From: Strongyloides papillosus
Lineage: Eukaryota > Nematoda > Chromadorea > Rhabditida > Strongyloididae
DNA length: 64,000 nt
Direction of reading: 5' to 3'
Assembly: GCA_005656395.1 (NCBI GenBank)
Contig: SRSI01000046.1
Location: 868,001 to 932,000, forward strand
Positions 9,856 through 20,290 of the stretch are shown here, piece by piece. Each line of letters starts with the position of its first letter. Within the stretch, counting starts at the first letter, position 1. Made by a program: the position numbers and the translations under genes. The notes under the pieces were generated by a model. That model saw only the letters and a program-made list of their open reading frames with translations. It did no database searches and had not been told where the DNA came from.

Positions 9856-11990
9856 AACTACATATTTATCTTAATTTTACAATTGTAAAATGAGAAATAG
9901 CAATAAATTAATATCTTAAATAAGTTTTATCGTTTTAAAGCTTATAACTTTGTTATAGTTTCAAATTTAAAGTTAAGCTTTGAAGTATATTCTAAATTTA
10001 GTTTTTGTTACTTTAAACAACCATTATTAAGGTTAAAACATTAGGAAAATTTTATTTTTACTAACAAAAATGATCATCATCTTTTGATTCATAACATAAC
10101 TAATTTTTTATTTACCTTTTTAATATTGAATTTTCTTTTTATTCCATATATTTACCTTCTAGATAAGTCAGAAAACAAAATTTTTTTATTAATTTTGAAA
10201 AGAATTATTTCTAGAACAAATCTTAACAAAACGTGTTCAAAAAATTGGTATTTTTAATAGATGACTTTGCCAATTTTAATTAAAAAATTTAACAGCTATT
10301 TTCTCCCCTTAAGTTAGAAAAGAATACATTTACTGAACATTAAACCATAAAAATTAATCAAGTTTGAATACAGTTATGCTGAAAACAAAACCGATATTTG
10401 TGTAAAAAATGAAGAAAATATAAGGAAATTGTCACTAAAATTAGTATAATCCGTTCCGCAAATAAGCAATAAACTTTGCAATAGTTCGACTTTTTAAGTT
10501 AGACTTAAATCTATATAAAAGAAACTATATTTATTTAATTTTATAGAGATTCCATTAAGTAATAGCTATTTAACATTTTAATTTTTACCAAAAAAATAGT
10601 CATCACTTGTTGACCCATAACTTGACTAATTCGCTATCAATCTTAATACTGCTGTGTTTCCTCCTTATTTTTTGTTAGTATCTTTCAAATGAGTCGTAAA
10701 CCATAAAATTTTATTAACTTTGATAAGAGTTATTTCTGGAACAAAACTATGCAAAAATGTGTCTTAAAAGCGATATTTTCTAAAAATAATTTTGCCAGTT
10801 ATGGACTAAAAGTTTTGAAATACACTTTCCTCCCTAAGTTGAAAAAAAATACATCAAATGACTTTTTGACCATAAAAATTGATTAAGGTTAAAAAGAGCT
10901 GTCTGGAACAAAATTGATTTTTACAATAAAAATGGAAAAAAGCAAGAAGAATAACATTAAAATTGGCATAAATCGTTTTCTAGATAAGCTATAAACTTCG
11001 CAACAGTTTCATTTTTTAAGTTAGACCTAGATCTATTAAAAAAATTACGTTTACTTTATTTGTTCAAGTTTCCATTATGTAAGAACTATTTAAATTTTTA
11101 TTATTTGCTGAAAAAATGGTCATCACTTATTGACCCATAACTTGGCCAATTTTGTATCAATACTAATGGTATTGTGTTTCCCCCTTATTCCATACTTGTA
11201 CCTTTCGAATGAGCCATAAATCAAAGCATTTCATTTACTTTTACAAAAGTTATCCGAAAGACAAAACTGCGTAAAAAACTGTCCAAAAATGTGGTATTTT
11301 TTAAACATAATTTGGCCACTTGTGGACTAAAAGTTTTAAGAACCCATTTTCTCCCCTAAGTTGAAAAAAAATAAATCAAATGACTATTTAACCATAAAAT
11401 TGATAAAGTTTGAAAAGAGTTATGTCCGGAACAAAATTGATTTTTACAATAAAAATGGAAAAAAGACAAAAAAATTGACATTCAAATTTATATAACTTCT
11501 TTCGTAGTTAAGCTATAAAGTTCGTTAGATACTTGTTTTTTAAGTTAGACTAAAATCTATATAACAGATACTATTTTATTTCATTTCATCAAGTTTTGAC
11601 TAAGTTATAACTATTTAACTTTTTAATCATTTTTTTAAAATGGTCACCACTCTTTGTATCATAACTCGGTCAATTTTGACATAATTTTATATTATTGTGT
11701 TTCCGCACTATTCTGGAATTTGATCTTTCAAATGACATATATACCGTTGTATTTTATATATTTTATAATAACGTTAACTCCTGTACAAAACTATTCTAAA
11801 AAAAGCCAAAAAAAAACAGTGTTTTTTAAAGATAATTTGGCCAGTTATGGCCCAGAAATTTTTTTAACCTATCTTCCCCACTAAGTTAGAAAAAAACACA
11901 TCTTTTGATTATTTACTCATAAAAATCAGTTAAGTTTGAGAGGAGTTATGAGAGAGACAAATTTTTTTTTCTTATTTCTTTTTGTTATAG
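9856..11990 (+). repeat. Dispersed repeat X, copy 1, main part: four tandem ~523-bp units
   Basis: A marker resembling AAAAATGGTCATCAC recurs at about 10070, 10597, 11117 and 11640, spacings of 527, 520 and 523 bp. Each unit also carries a TTAAGTTAGACTTAGATCTA-like segment and a TGTGTTTCC...TTATTCC-like segment. Units are diverged and hold no long ORF. The same four-unit block recurs at 48.4-50.9 kb. Copy 1 ends at TTATAG (11990). Possibly an internal satellite of a large unclassified transposon. Confidence 0.8.
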
Positions 11991-12104
11991 AAACAATTTA
12001 AATATTCAAAATTAAGATGTAAATTTTATCCGGGATTTTATGTTTAAAAAATTTAATTTTGTGCATAAAAAATTATCAAAATTATAACTATTTTTAAAGC
12101 ACTA
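11991..12104. repeat. Flank duplicated inversely at 31857-31972
   Basis: The segment between repeat X and element A (with CCCGGATAAAATTTACATC on its minus strand) reads as the reverse complement of the segment next to element B. So the duplication that produced A and B carried flanking DNA up to the X boundary. Confidence 0.7.
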
Positions 12105-12210
12105 CAGAGTGTCTCAAATGTAGCTCCCCACTTGCGAACGATTATAACTTTTTTTCTACTTGAGAAAAGAGCGTGAAATTTTGTAATTTAGTAAATAATA
12201 CTACGCCATC

Positions 12211-12308
12211 AACTAGTTACTTTCCAGTTATTGTGCTATATGTCCCCATTGTCCCATGCCGATATTGTACGTATATAAATGCCCTTTTTTACCTGCCCGC
12301 TCATTCTT
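12211..12308 (+). repeat. Left inverted terminal repeat of the DIRS-like element
   Basis: 98 bp, reading as the perfect reverse complement of 20193-20290. The outermost 14 nt (12197-12210) are specific to the left end. Confidence 0.9.
12272..12279 (+). promoter_or_regulatory. TATA box candidate in the left ITR
   Basis: TATATAAA followed ~20-25 bp later by a pyrimidine-rich TCATTCTTTC, placed where a DIRS ITR promoter would drive rightward transcription. The mirror copy in the right ITR (20222-20229) would fire leftward. Confidence 0.45.
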
Positions 12309-13849
12309 TCTATTGTCTTTGATATTGTACGTAATTGTAATCAAATATTAATTGTCTAATATTGATCTATTATGGGTGAATACCAAGAGCATGGTGGTAG
12401 ATTCAGGAGATCTATCCAATAAAAACTAAGTAGAATTTATAAGAATGTCAACGAACTGGAGGAAGGTGGAAAAATCTCTCGAAATTCTTAATATCCTCGT
12501 GGGAAAGGAAGATATAAGTGCAAAAATTGGCTATTAATTTAGAAGATCAGCCGTTAATCCAGAATGAACAGGATAGTATAAAAGAGTTAGTAAAAAGAAA
12601 GGGTTGAAAAATTGATTAAGTGTAGTGCCTAAGAATGCTAATACAAAGCATAAGTGTAACCAGAGGTACGTTTTGGAAATATAGCACAGATGAGTATTAT
12701 GTACTAAGATTAATTGATGAAGAGATATCGTATCTCCAGTAAAGAGTATCCTTAAACTTAAATAGTTAGTATATTTATGTCAAGCATTGACTTATTGAAG
12801 CGTATTATTACTATTATTTACATAAAAGTAGTCAGTTTCATCTGTGCTTTAGAATTTGAAGGTAGAGACACAGGATTCGATCTGTTGTATAGTGAGATCA
12901 AGACACTATATCTGTTATTGAATAGATGTAGTTTAGGGCAAATGAAGGAAAATTGTATTGAAACCAATGAGGTCCTTACTGAACATTCGTTGTATATGGT
13001 ATCCTAATTTTACCGTAAAAACGATTATTAGATAATAAACTTAGACAGTAATAAGAATAAAGATTTAAAAAACCTACGTGGTACAGAACAAGAAGTCCCT
13101 ATAATTGACGTGATAAAAGAAGGATACGTAAATAATTTCACAGATGCTAATAATGTATGACAGGTATATGTTAGGAATATGACATAAAGAATTTGGTAGA
13201 TTTAGTATGATAAATGTTTGATTGATTAAAATCCCAAGTGGTTCGAACGACCAGTAACCTATGTGGTAAATGTTTTGGATAATCAAAAGAGATAGCAATC
13301 ATATAAAAGTTAGTGGTAGAATACTTGTTGATGTAGAAATTAAATAGTGTAGTTAATATTCAAAAAATTTAAATATAAAGCTATTGATTCTACAGATCTT
13401 TATTATATTCGTGAAAATATTTAGTAATTACCATGTTTAAAAAATTACGAAATTGTGTTTATAATTTCATAGATTTGTATTCGGCATCTTTACAGTGCCA
13501 TGTCTATGCAAACCATATTGAAAGTTGCATTGAATAAAGTTAGAGAGAGATCGTCAATTCGCCGATATTCTTACTCTACGATATAATATTAATAACATGA
13601 ACATACCCATCTTTATGATGTTGATAAATACATATTATAGACTAGTAGATCATTAGATCAAAAATATCACAATAGAGCTCCGAGCTCCAATAGAATTTAA
13701 TTACAGAGAACTAATGAATGTAAAAGGTAAAAACTCCAAAGGATGGCATATTCGTCCAAATAATAGGGAATATTTAAATTAATTATGCGTAATAATAATT
13801 ACGCCAATAACCTCTTATAAAATATATACGTGGACTAATAAAACCAACA
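12309..13849. other. Decayed interior of the DIRS-like element, left part
   Basis: No ORF above ~75 codons and no recognisable domain. Somewhat less A+T-rich than the flanks, with short protein-like stretches interrupted by stops, as expected for decayed gag/RT sequence. No reverse transcriptase motif could be found by eye. Confidence 0.45.
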
Positions 13850-15370
13850 TACCTTAGTGGTAAAAAAGTAAATAATCAGTGAAAATAAGGAAATACCTTA
13901 GCAGTAAAAATTCCAACTATTTCGTATATTTTAGAAATACCTTAGTGGTAAGAATTTCAACTATTTCGTATATCTTAGAAAATACTTTAGTGGTAAAGAA
14001 GTTAATCATTCCGTATATTTAGAAAATACCTTAGTGGTAAAGAAATTAATCATTGCGTATATATTTAAAAAATACCTTAGTGGTAAAGAAGCTAACCATT
14101 CCATATATTTAGAAAATACTTTAGTGGTGAAGAAATTAATCATTCCGTATATATTTAGAAAATACCTTGGTGGTAAAGAAGCTAACCATTCCATATATTT
14201 AGAAAATACCTTAGTGGTAAAGAAGTTAATCATTCTGTATATTTAGAAAATACCTTTGTGGTAAAGAAGTTAATCAATCTGTATATTTAGAAAATACCTT
14301 AGTGGTAGAAAGTTAACTACTTCGTGTAAATAACACGGTAGAAAAAAGTTAAATACTCAGTGTATTTCAGTAAATACCTTAACGGAAAAAAGTAAATACT
14401 TCATGCACTTAGAAAATATCTTAATGATAAAAAATTAAATATTCTGTGTACTTCAGAAAATGCCTTGTAGTAGAAGCTAAGTATTTCTTATATTTAGAAA
14501 CACTTTAGTGATAGAAATCAACATTGTATATTCAAATACTCCATGTGGTTTCAGAAAACATAATAACGAAAAATTTAAATACTCGTCTATTAAAGAAAAT
14601 AACTTAGTGATAAAAATTTAAATACTCCGTGTATTTCAGAAAATACCTAGCGATGAAAAAGCTGAACATTCGTGTAATTCAGAGAATACCTTAGTGGTTA
14701 AAAAGTTTATTATTCTGTATATTTATAAAACCTTAATGGTAAAAAGATAACTATTCGTACATTTTAGAAAATACCTTAGTGGTGAAAAAGTTAAACAATC
14801 AGTGTATTCCAGCAAATACCTTAATAGGGAAAGTTAAAGATTCATGTATTTAGAAAATACCTTAGTGGTGAAAAAGTTAAACAATCAGTGTATTTCAGCA
14901 AATACCTTAATAGGGAAAGTTAAAGATTTCATGTATTTAGAAAATACCTTAGTGGTAAAAAATTTAAACATTCCATGTATTTCAGAAAATACCTTGCAGC
15001 AAGAAGTAATTACTCTATGTATTTAGAAAATACTTTAATTGTAGAAGTTAATTACTCAGCGTATTTAGAAAATACTTTAGTGATATAAAGCTGAATACTA
15101 CGTGTAATTTAGAAAACACCTTAGTGGGAAGAAGTTTTGATACCCCATGTAATTCAGGAAATACCTTAGTAGTAAAAAGTTAATTACTACGTGTGTCTCA
15201 TAAAATACCTTAGTGGTAAGAAGTTAATTACTCCATATATTTAAGAAATAAACTAGTGCTTTAAAAGTGTACTATTCCTTATACTCAGAAAATACCTAGT
15301 GATAAAAGTTGATTACTTCGTGTATTTAGAAATACTGTAGTGAAAAAAGTTAGGCATAGAGCCAACCTTG
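13850..15370 (+). repeat. Minisatellite, ~33 units of ~45 bp (AATACCTTAGTGGTAAAAAG)
   Basis: Each unit contains a well-conserved AAATACCTTAGTGGTAAAAA core, a variable middle (TTAATCATT-like) and CGTATATTTAGA. Homogeneity is highest around 13990-14300 and falls towards the right. Short ORFs across it merely read the repeat. It lies inside the DIRS-like element, just left of Gypsy-3. Confidence 0.85.
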
Positions 15371-15404
15371 AAACAACATTAGGATGAATTCATATATTAA
15401 GAGT

Positions 15405-15486
15405 TGTCCCGAAGGGAACCCCTGTTCTTATATTGTTGGTATCTTAATATTAAATAAAATTAAATCAGACTTAAAACTTTCTGACA
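15405..15486 (+). repeat. 5' LTR of Gypsy-3 (82 bp)
   Basis: Identical by reading to 19190-19271. Confidence 0.93.
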
Positions 15487-15539
15487 CCTGTGGCGATCCT
15501 GGCTGTTATTTTAATATTTAACTTGTTTCTTAACCTATT

Positions 15540-18500
15540 ATGGAAGAAAAATCAGATGCGCTAATGAAGATGAGTAAGGCCGAGTTATCATCGTTGCTAT
15601 CATCTACTCTCTCAACCCAACCCAAAGTTAAGTCTCTGTTCGCTGGTCAAATGGATTTCGACTTGTTTCTGTTATCGAACCACCATTTTTTCTGTAACCT
15701 CCCTCATTTGAAGGTCGAGAGTGAAAAAGTTGGCAAATTGATTCAAACTTTGTCGGATGATGTCGTGAAAGAACTCGCTGAATTTTTTGGTATTAAATTC
15801 ATGTCTTCAACTTCCTATGATTCTGTGATCGAATATTTGCAAGGGCGTTATAACAAAAAAGAATCTCGTTTTTCTGTTATAGCTAGATTGTCGGATACTT
15901 CAAAGAAGCAAGACACGTTATTCGACTGGTTTTCCCGCTTACGTTCGATGACTCATCAGTTCAAGGCAAAATTTGGTACCGAATTGTGTGATCTTGTAAT
16001 TATCAAAGACGTCATCTCTCAGCTCCATGAACCTTTGAAGATTGAATCTATTAAGTATGTTGAGTCCACTTCGCTTAAGGAACTTAATCTCACAAATTTT
16101 TTATCTTATGTAGAAACTCTTCAATTAGCAAGTTCTATAGACCAAATTGATGCATTTAAAGTTGTCAGAAAAAAGCGTCAAAGAAAGAACCCACGTTATC
16201 GTAAAAGATCTTCCGGTACAAAGCAGAAAGATGTTGATGCTATTTATTTTGATTCAGTCGATTTCTTGTCAACATGCTCGAAATTTATTACTGTAAATCT
16301 TTCTTCTAAGGTTTCATGTAATATGAAAGTTGATACAGGTGCTGATGATTCTGTTATACCCTTTTCTTTTTACAAAAAGAATCTCTCGAATGTGCCGCTT
16401 CAAAAAACTTCAAAAATCTACACTTCAGCTACCAATGCTCCTATTAAAGTATATGGTTTTTTCAATTTTTCATTTGACAATGTTTCTTATCCTTGTTATG
16501 TTGCTGATGTTGCGAGACCGCTTTTAGGAGGTAATGCGGCTTGGATGGCTGTTCAATTGCTTTTATCTTCAAGGGTGGACGAAATCAAGCACGATCCTAA
16601 CCTTCTTTCAAATATCAAGCAAAAATTTCCAAATTTGTTCAATCTTTCAGGTAAACAAACTGGTGTTCATGATAATGTTGTTGATGATGATATACTCAAT
16701 CATCCTCCAATTTTTATTCCACCACGCCGTATTCCTCTTGGACTGGAAAATGATGTTAAAAGTATCATAGAAGATTGGGAAAAGCAAAACATTATCACGA
16801 AACACACTTCAATTGCTAAATGGAATACACCATTGTGTTTAGTTAAGGCATCAACTAAGCCCTTACGTATCTGCATGGATTTTTCTGCAACTGTTAACCG
16901 TGTTACGAGTACTCGCTGCACTTTACTTGATAATTTTGATGTTCTTTTTAGGGATTTAAGTGATGCTTGTTTCTTTACACACTTAGACCTGTCCTCAGCA
17001 TTTTTGCAATTACGGTTATCTGATTCACTATCATCCATAATGACCTTTAAAGTTTTAGATACTACATACAAATGGCTACGCTGTCCTTTCGGGTATAAAA
17101 ATTCACCATATCATATGCAAACATTTTTATCATGGGTACTTCGTGATTGTGTTGAATTTACAAAAATCTACTATGATGATATTTTGATATATGCATCTAA
17201 TATGTCTGACCTTACCAAATTTACCTTCCAGGTTTGTGAACAACTGGACCGTTATAACTTTGTATTAAACGAACAAAAATCAGTTTTCGGATCCAATGTT
17301 GTTTGTTTTTTAGGCTGGAAGATACAAGATGGAAAACGTTACTGGACTGATGCTGCTAAAAATTCAATTCTTTCAATTCGTTCTCCCCAAAATGTTGCTG
17401 ATATACGTACAATTTTAGGTGTCTGTGCTCATTATGCTGATGCTATTCCAAATTTGATGAATTTTATTCCTTTACTTTCTCCGCTGTGCCGTAAGTATGC
17501 AAAATTTGAATGGAACTCAAAATTAGAATCACTTTTTCAAAAATTTAAGGCTAGCATACTATCATTATCACATAGCTATTTTTTTAAGAACGATCGACCA
17601 ACCTATTTATCATGTGATGCTTCAAGTATTGCAATTGGAGGTGTGCTAGAACAACAAGTTAATATTGGTGGAAAGTCAATCCGTGTTCCAGTTTTATTTT
17701 TTAGTAAAGCTCTTTCTCAGTCACAAATCAATTATTCTCAAACTGAAAAAGAACTTTTCGCACTGATCACTGGACTTCAAAAATTTAAATATTATATCAT
17801 GGCTTCCAACTGCAAAGTTTTTGTAGACCATAAGGCACTTTGTTATTTGATAGATGTCAGTCAAGGCAAGAAACCAATTCCTGATCATATTTCTGGCCGT
17901 CTTCAACGCTGGCTGTTAATTGTTCAATCTTATTGTTTGTCTGTTGATTTTATCCCAACATCCAATTTTTGCATGCCGGATCTTCTTTCTAGAATGGTAG
18001 CTACAATGGATACTTCCTCTGAGTTAGTTATTTCAGAAATGTGCGTTGAAAGAGAGTTTGCTGCTGTTAACTTCAATACCTTTTTCTCGGAAAGTGATTT
18101 TCGTTCAGCAGCTTCTGAAGATGTGGATATTTGCAGAATCAAAAAGTTTCTTAGTGATGGTTTTCCTGTTTTTACGTCTCTATCAAAACATGACAAATGG
18201 ATTTATAGGAATAAAAAACATTTTGTATTGAAAGATGATGTTCTCTTTTACAAAGACCGCTATTATCTTCCTTCAAAACTTATCCCACAACTTTTAAAAC
18301 AACTGCATAGAAATCACAACTCTGTAGCTTCAATGTATTCTATGGTACTTAAAGAATGTTATTTTAAGAATTGTTACGAAGATCTGATGCGGCTTTGGAA
18401 AGATTGTGCGGAATGTCAGCAATCCAGAAGAAAACCACCAATTCGTTTTTCTTTTTGGAAAGCTTCACGACCACGCCAATTTATTCATTTGGACATTTGC

Positions 18501-19112
18501 TACTGTTTTGGACATAAAATTCTTCTTGCTGTTGATAATTGGAGCGATTTTCCCTCTGCATGGCTGTTGAAGAGTATAACTTCTTCTTCTATTATCTCAT
18601 GTTGTAAGGAATATCTTCTCACCTATGGACCCGTTGAATTCTTCATAGTTGATAGTGGACGTCAATTTATCAGTAAAGAATTTTTATCTGTTTTTCTTAA
18701 TGTCAAAATTGTTCCACCAGAAGCTCATCATTGTAATGGAAAAGTAGAACGTCATTGTCAAAACTTAAAGAAATTTGTTAAACAAAATTATGGTTCAAAA
18801 ATCACTGATATCTTAGATGACTATCTCTTTAAATACAGATATGAGACAATTTCTTTAGGACAAGAACCTTCATATCATAAGTTTTTTAATACTATTGTCA
18901 ATTTTCCTCGAATTCTTAATATGAAAACTTCTGAGAACGTTAATGAAAAGGTTAGACAATTTTCAATTAAACAAACAGTTAAAGCTTTTCATAAAACAGG
19001 GACTAAATGGCGTGAGGGTATAATTATCGATAAACTATCTGATTTCATTTACGCTATCCGTCTTTCTAACGGTGCTGTAATAACTCGTCATGTTAATGAA
19101 ATAATTAATTAA
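15540..19112 (+). CDS. Gag-pol polyprotein of Gypsy-3
   Basis: 1190 residues from an ATG 53 bp after the 5' LTR. The gag-like region (1-205) is helical; in place of a CCHC knuckle there is a strongly basic tract (KKRQRKNPRYRKR, 211-223) that may bind RNA. Protease DTGA at 265-268; reverse transcriptase with DLSSAF and YYDD near 544-547; RNase H with SCDASS near 690, EKELFA and VDHKAL; integrase zinc region (LHRNH to CAEC, near 915-955) and D,D,E core (HLDICY near 985, VDSGRQ near 1037, NGKVERH near 1070). No internal stop or frameshift. All enzymes for Ty3/gypsy replication are present; no envelope. Confidence 0.93.
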   Translation: MEEKSDALMKMSKAELSSLLSSTLSTQPKVKSLFAGQMDFDLFLLSNHHFFCNLPHLKVESEKVGKLIQTLSDDVVKELAEFFGIKFMSSTSYDSVIEYLQGRYNKKESRFSVIARLSDTSKKQDTLFDWFSRLRSMTHQFKAKFGTELCDLVIIKDVISQLHEPLKIESIKYVESTSLKELNLTNFLSYVETLQLASSIDQIDAFKVVRKKRQRKNPRYRKRSSGTKQKDVDAIYFDSVDFLSTCSKFITVNLSSKVSCNMKVDTGADDSVIPFSFYKKNLSNVPLQKTSKIYTSATNAPIKVYGFFNFSFDNVSYPCYVADVARPLLGGNAAWMAVQLLLSSRVDEIKHDPNLLSNIKQKFPNLFNLSGKQTGVHDNVVDDDILNHPPIFIPPRRIPLGLENDVKSIIEDWEKQNIITKHTSIAKWNTPLCLVKASTKPLRICMDFSATVNRVTSTRCTLLDNFDVLFRDLSDACFFTHLDLSSAFLQLRLSDSLSSIMTFKVLDTTYKWLRCPFGYKNSPYHMQTFLSWVLRDCVEFTKIYYDDILIYASNMSDLTKFTFQVCEQLDRYNFVLNEQKSVFGSNVVCFLGWKIQDGKRYWTDAAKNSILSIRSPQNVADIRTILGVCAHYADAIPNLMNFIPLLSPLCRKYAKFEWNSKLESLFQKFKASILSLSHSYFFKNDRPTYLSCDASSIAIGGVLEQQVNIGGKSIRVPVLFFSKALSQSQINYSQTEKELFALITGLQKFKYYIMASNCKVFVDHKALCYLIDVSQGKKPIPDHISGRLQRWLLIVQSYCLSVDFIPTSNFCMPDLLSRMVATMDTSSELVISEMCVEREFAAVNFNTFFSESDFRSAASEDVDICRIKKFLSDGFPVFTSLSKHDKWIYRNKKHFVLKDDVLFYKDRYYLPSKLIPQLLKQLHRNHNSVASMYSMVLKECYFKNCYEDLMRLWKDCAECQQSRRKPPIRFSFWKASRPRQFIHLDICYCFGHKILLAVDNWSDFPSAWLLKSITSSSIISCCKEYLLTYGPVEFFIVDSGRQFISKEFLSVFLNVKIVPPEAHHCNGKVERHCQNLKKFVKQNYGSKITDILDDYLFKYRYETISLGQEPSYHKFFNTIVNFPRILNMKTSENVNEKVRQFSIKQTVKAFHKTGTKWREGIIIDKLSDFIYAIRLSNGAVITRHVNEIIN

Positions 19113-19189
19113 TATTTAAATTTTACTTTATTTTATTTACATATATGTGACTTTATGATTTTGTACCCAAAATCCTTTTTGAGGGGGAC

Positions 19190-19271
19190 TGTCCCGAAGG
19201 GAACCCCTGTTCTTATATTGTTGGTATCTTAATATTAAATAAAATTAAATCAGACTTAAAACTTTCTGACA
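19190..19271 (+). repeat. 3' LTR of Gypsy-3 (82 bp)
   Basis: Directly preceded by the GAGGGGGAC purine tract and followed by the AGAGT duplication. Confidence 0.93.
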
Positions 19272-19525
19272 AGAGTAATTTAAGCTCAATAACGTTACGA
19301 GTTTTTATATTTACCTGAAGGCAAGATTAGGTGGAAGATCAGTCGAGACATACATTAAATAATTTGATGATATAAGCACTAGATAACATGATGTTGGATC
19401 GGGAATGACGATAAAGATAATTGACTAGAATAATACCAAATTAAAGATAACTACATATAACGATCTTTACTGCAGAAAAATTTATCTTAGACAAGCGTCA
19501 AAAAAGGGGCAACTGGTAACTTTTT

Positions 19526-19723
19526 ATGAGTGAAACAGGATGGAGAACAGATATGTCAATTAATCCTCCAAAATTGGTGAAGAAGATATTAGCATAGATA
19601 AGTGTTAATGATAGCTTTCACTCTATACGTTCTGCAACTGTTGCGAAGAAAATAGAAAGAAAAGTACCGGTTGATAAAATTCTAGAGTGGGGTCGGTCGT
19701 TGACGCAGTGGAAATACATTTAA
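19526..19723 (+). pseudogene. Tyrosine recombinase remnant of the DIRS-like element
   Basis: In the frame ATG 19526 to TAA 19721-19723, with an in-frame TAG at 19595-19597, the translation carries VKKIL, then SVNDSFHSIRSATVAKK (19601-19651), then VPVDKILEWGRS. This fits box II of tyrosine recombinases of DIRS/Ngaro elements: a helix, then H-S-x-R-S-A-x-x-x-K, then G-V-x-x-x-x-I followed by a GWS-like motif. HSIR at 19619-19630 provides the His and Arg of the H-x-x-R catalytic pair. The catalytic Tyr is not identifiable because the frame breaks downstream. Its place, just left of the internal complementary region, is where DIRS elements carry the recombinase. The family match is from memory of motifs only. 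Confidence 0.6.
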
Positions 19724-20030
19724 GCAATATTATATGAAATCCACAACCGAACGAGAGCTAATTGTACAGATTATGTTGTACCAAATAATCATTGAAATTA
19801 TATACTTACATTATCATAATAGTTGAGACATTGTGTATTAACCACACGTTATATTTGTACCGTCATGATATAATCATGCAACAAAATATGTTATTAAGAT
19901 GAGATCTTACTTTCATCGTAAAAAACAATTGTCAGATTGATATATAACTAGTAAGGATAGGCAATGTAGGATTAAAGATCAAAATGTCCTGATTACAATT
20001 AAAGGCCAATTTTGGCCCTTCCGTCTTATT

Positions 20031-20138
20031 AGCACAATAACTGGAAAGTAACTAGTTGATGGCGTAGTATTATTGGCATAATCCTAGCTGGCGTAGGATT
20101 ATTGAAATAATACTAGCCGAAACTAGTTACTTTCCAGT
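20031..20138 (-). repeat. Internal complementary region of the DIRS-like element
   Basis: 20031-20071 is the exact reverse complement of 12197-12237 and 20075-20138 that of 20273-20336; ATT (20072-20074) joins them. The region therefore records the head-to-tail circle junction of the element. In DIRS1 the equivalent region is thought to template completion of the ends during replication. Confidence 0.88.
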
Positions 20139-20192
20139 AACCCACCACCCACTCTTAACCTAACGAAGCCAAAATTGGCCTAGGCTTCCACG

Positions 20193-20290
20193 AAGAATGA
20201 GCGGGCAGGTAAAAAAGGGCATTTATATACGTACAATATCGGCATGGGACAATGGGGACATATAGCACAATAACTGGAAAGTAACTAGTT
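20193..20290 (-). repeat. Right inverted terminal repeat of the DIRS-like element
   Basis: Perfect reverse complement of 12211-12308. The right end extends a further 46 nt (20291-20336). This extension is itself in the internal complementary region. Confidence 0.9.

Larger units (their letters stand above)
15405..19271 (+). mobile_element. Ty3/gypsy LTR retrotransposon with 82-bp LTRs (Gypsy-3)
   Basis: Bounded by 82-bp direct repeats (15405-15486, 19190-19271) that read as identical, with target duplication AGAGT at 15400-15404 and 19272-19276. The LTR starts TGTCCCGAAGGGAA (a small hairpin), contains an AATAAA, and ends TCTGACA. Primer site TGGCGATCCTGG starts at 15491, four bases after the LTR; the purine tract GAGGGGGA (19181-19188) precedes the 3' LTR. 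One complete gag-pol frame fills the interior. An 82-bp LTR is near the lower limit for functional LTR elements. Intact frame and identical LTRs indicate a young copy. Confidence 0.94.

Noticed and set aside
12777..13007. 76-codon ORF in the DIRS-like interior
   Set aside because: No recognisable domain and no supporting context; more likely decayed sequence.
13850..15370. Regular repeat array that might be taken for a CRISPR array, with 60-75 codon ORFs on both strands
   Set aside because: Units are contiguous with no unique spacers, the genome is eukaryotic, and the ORFs only translate the repeat.
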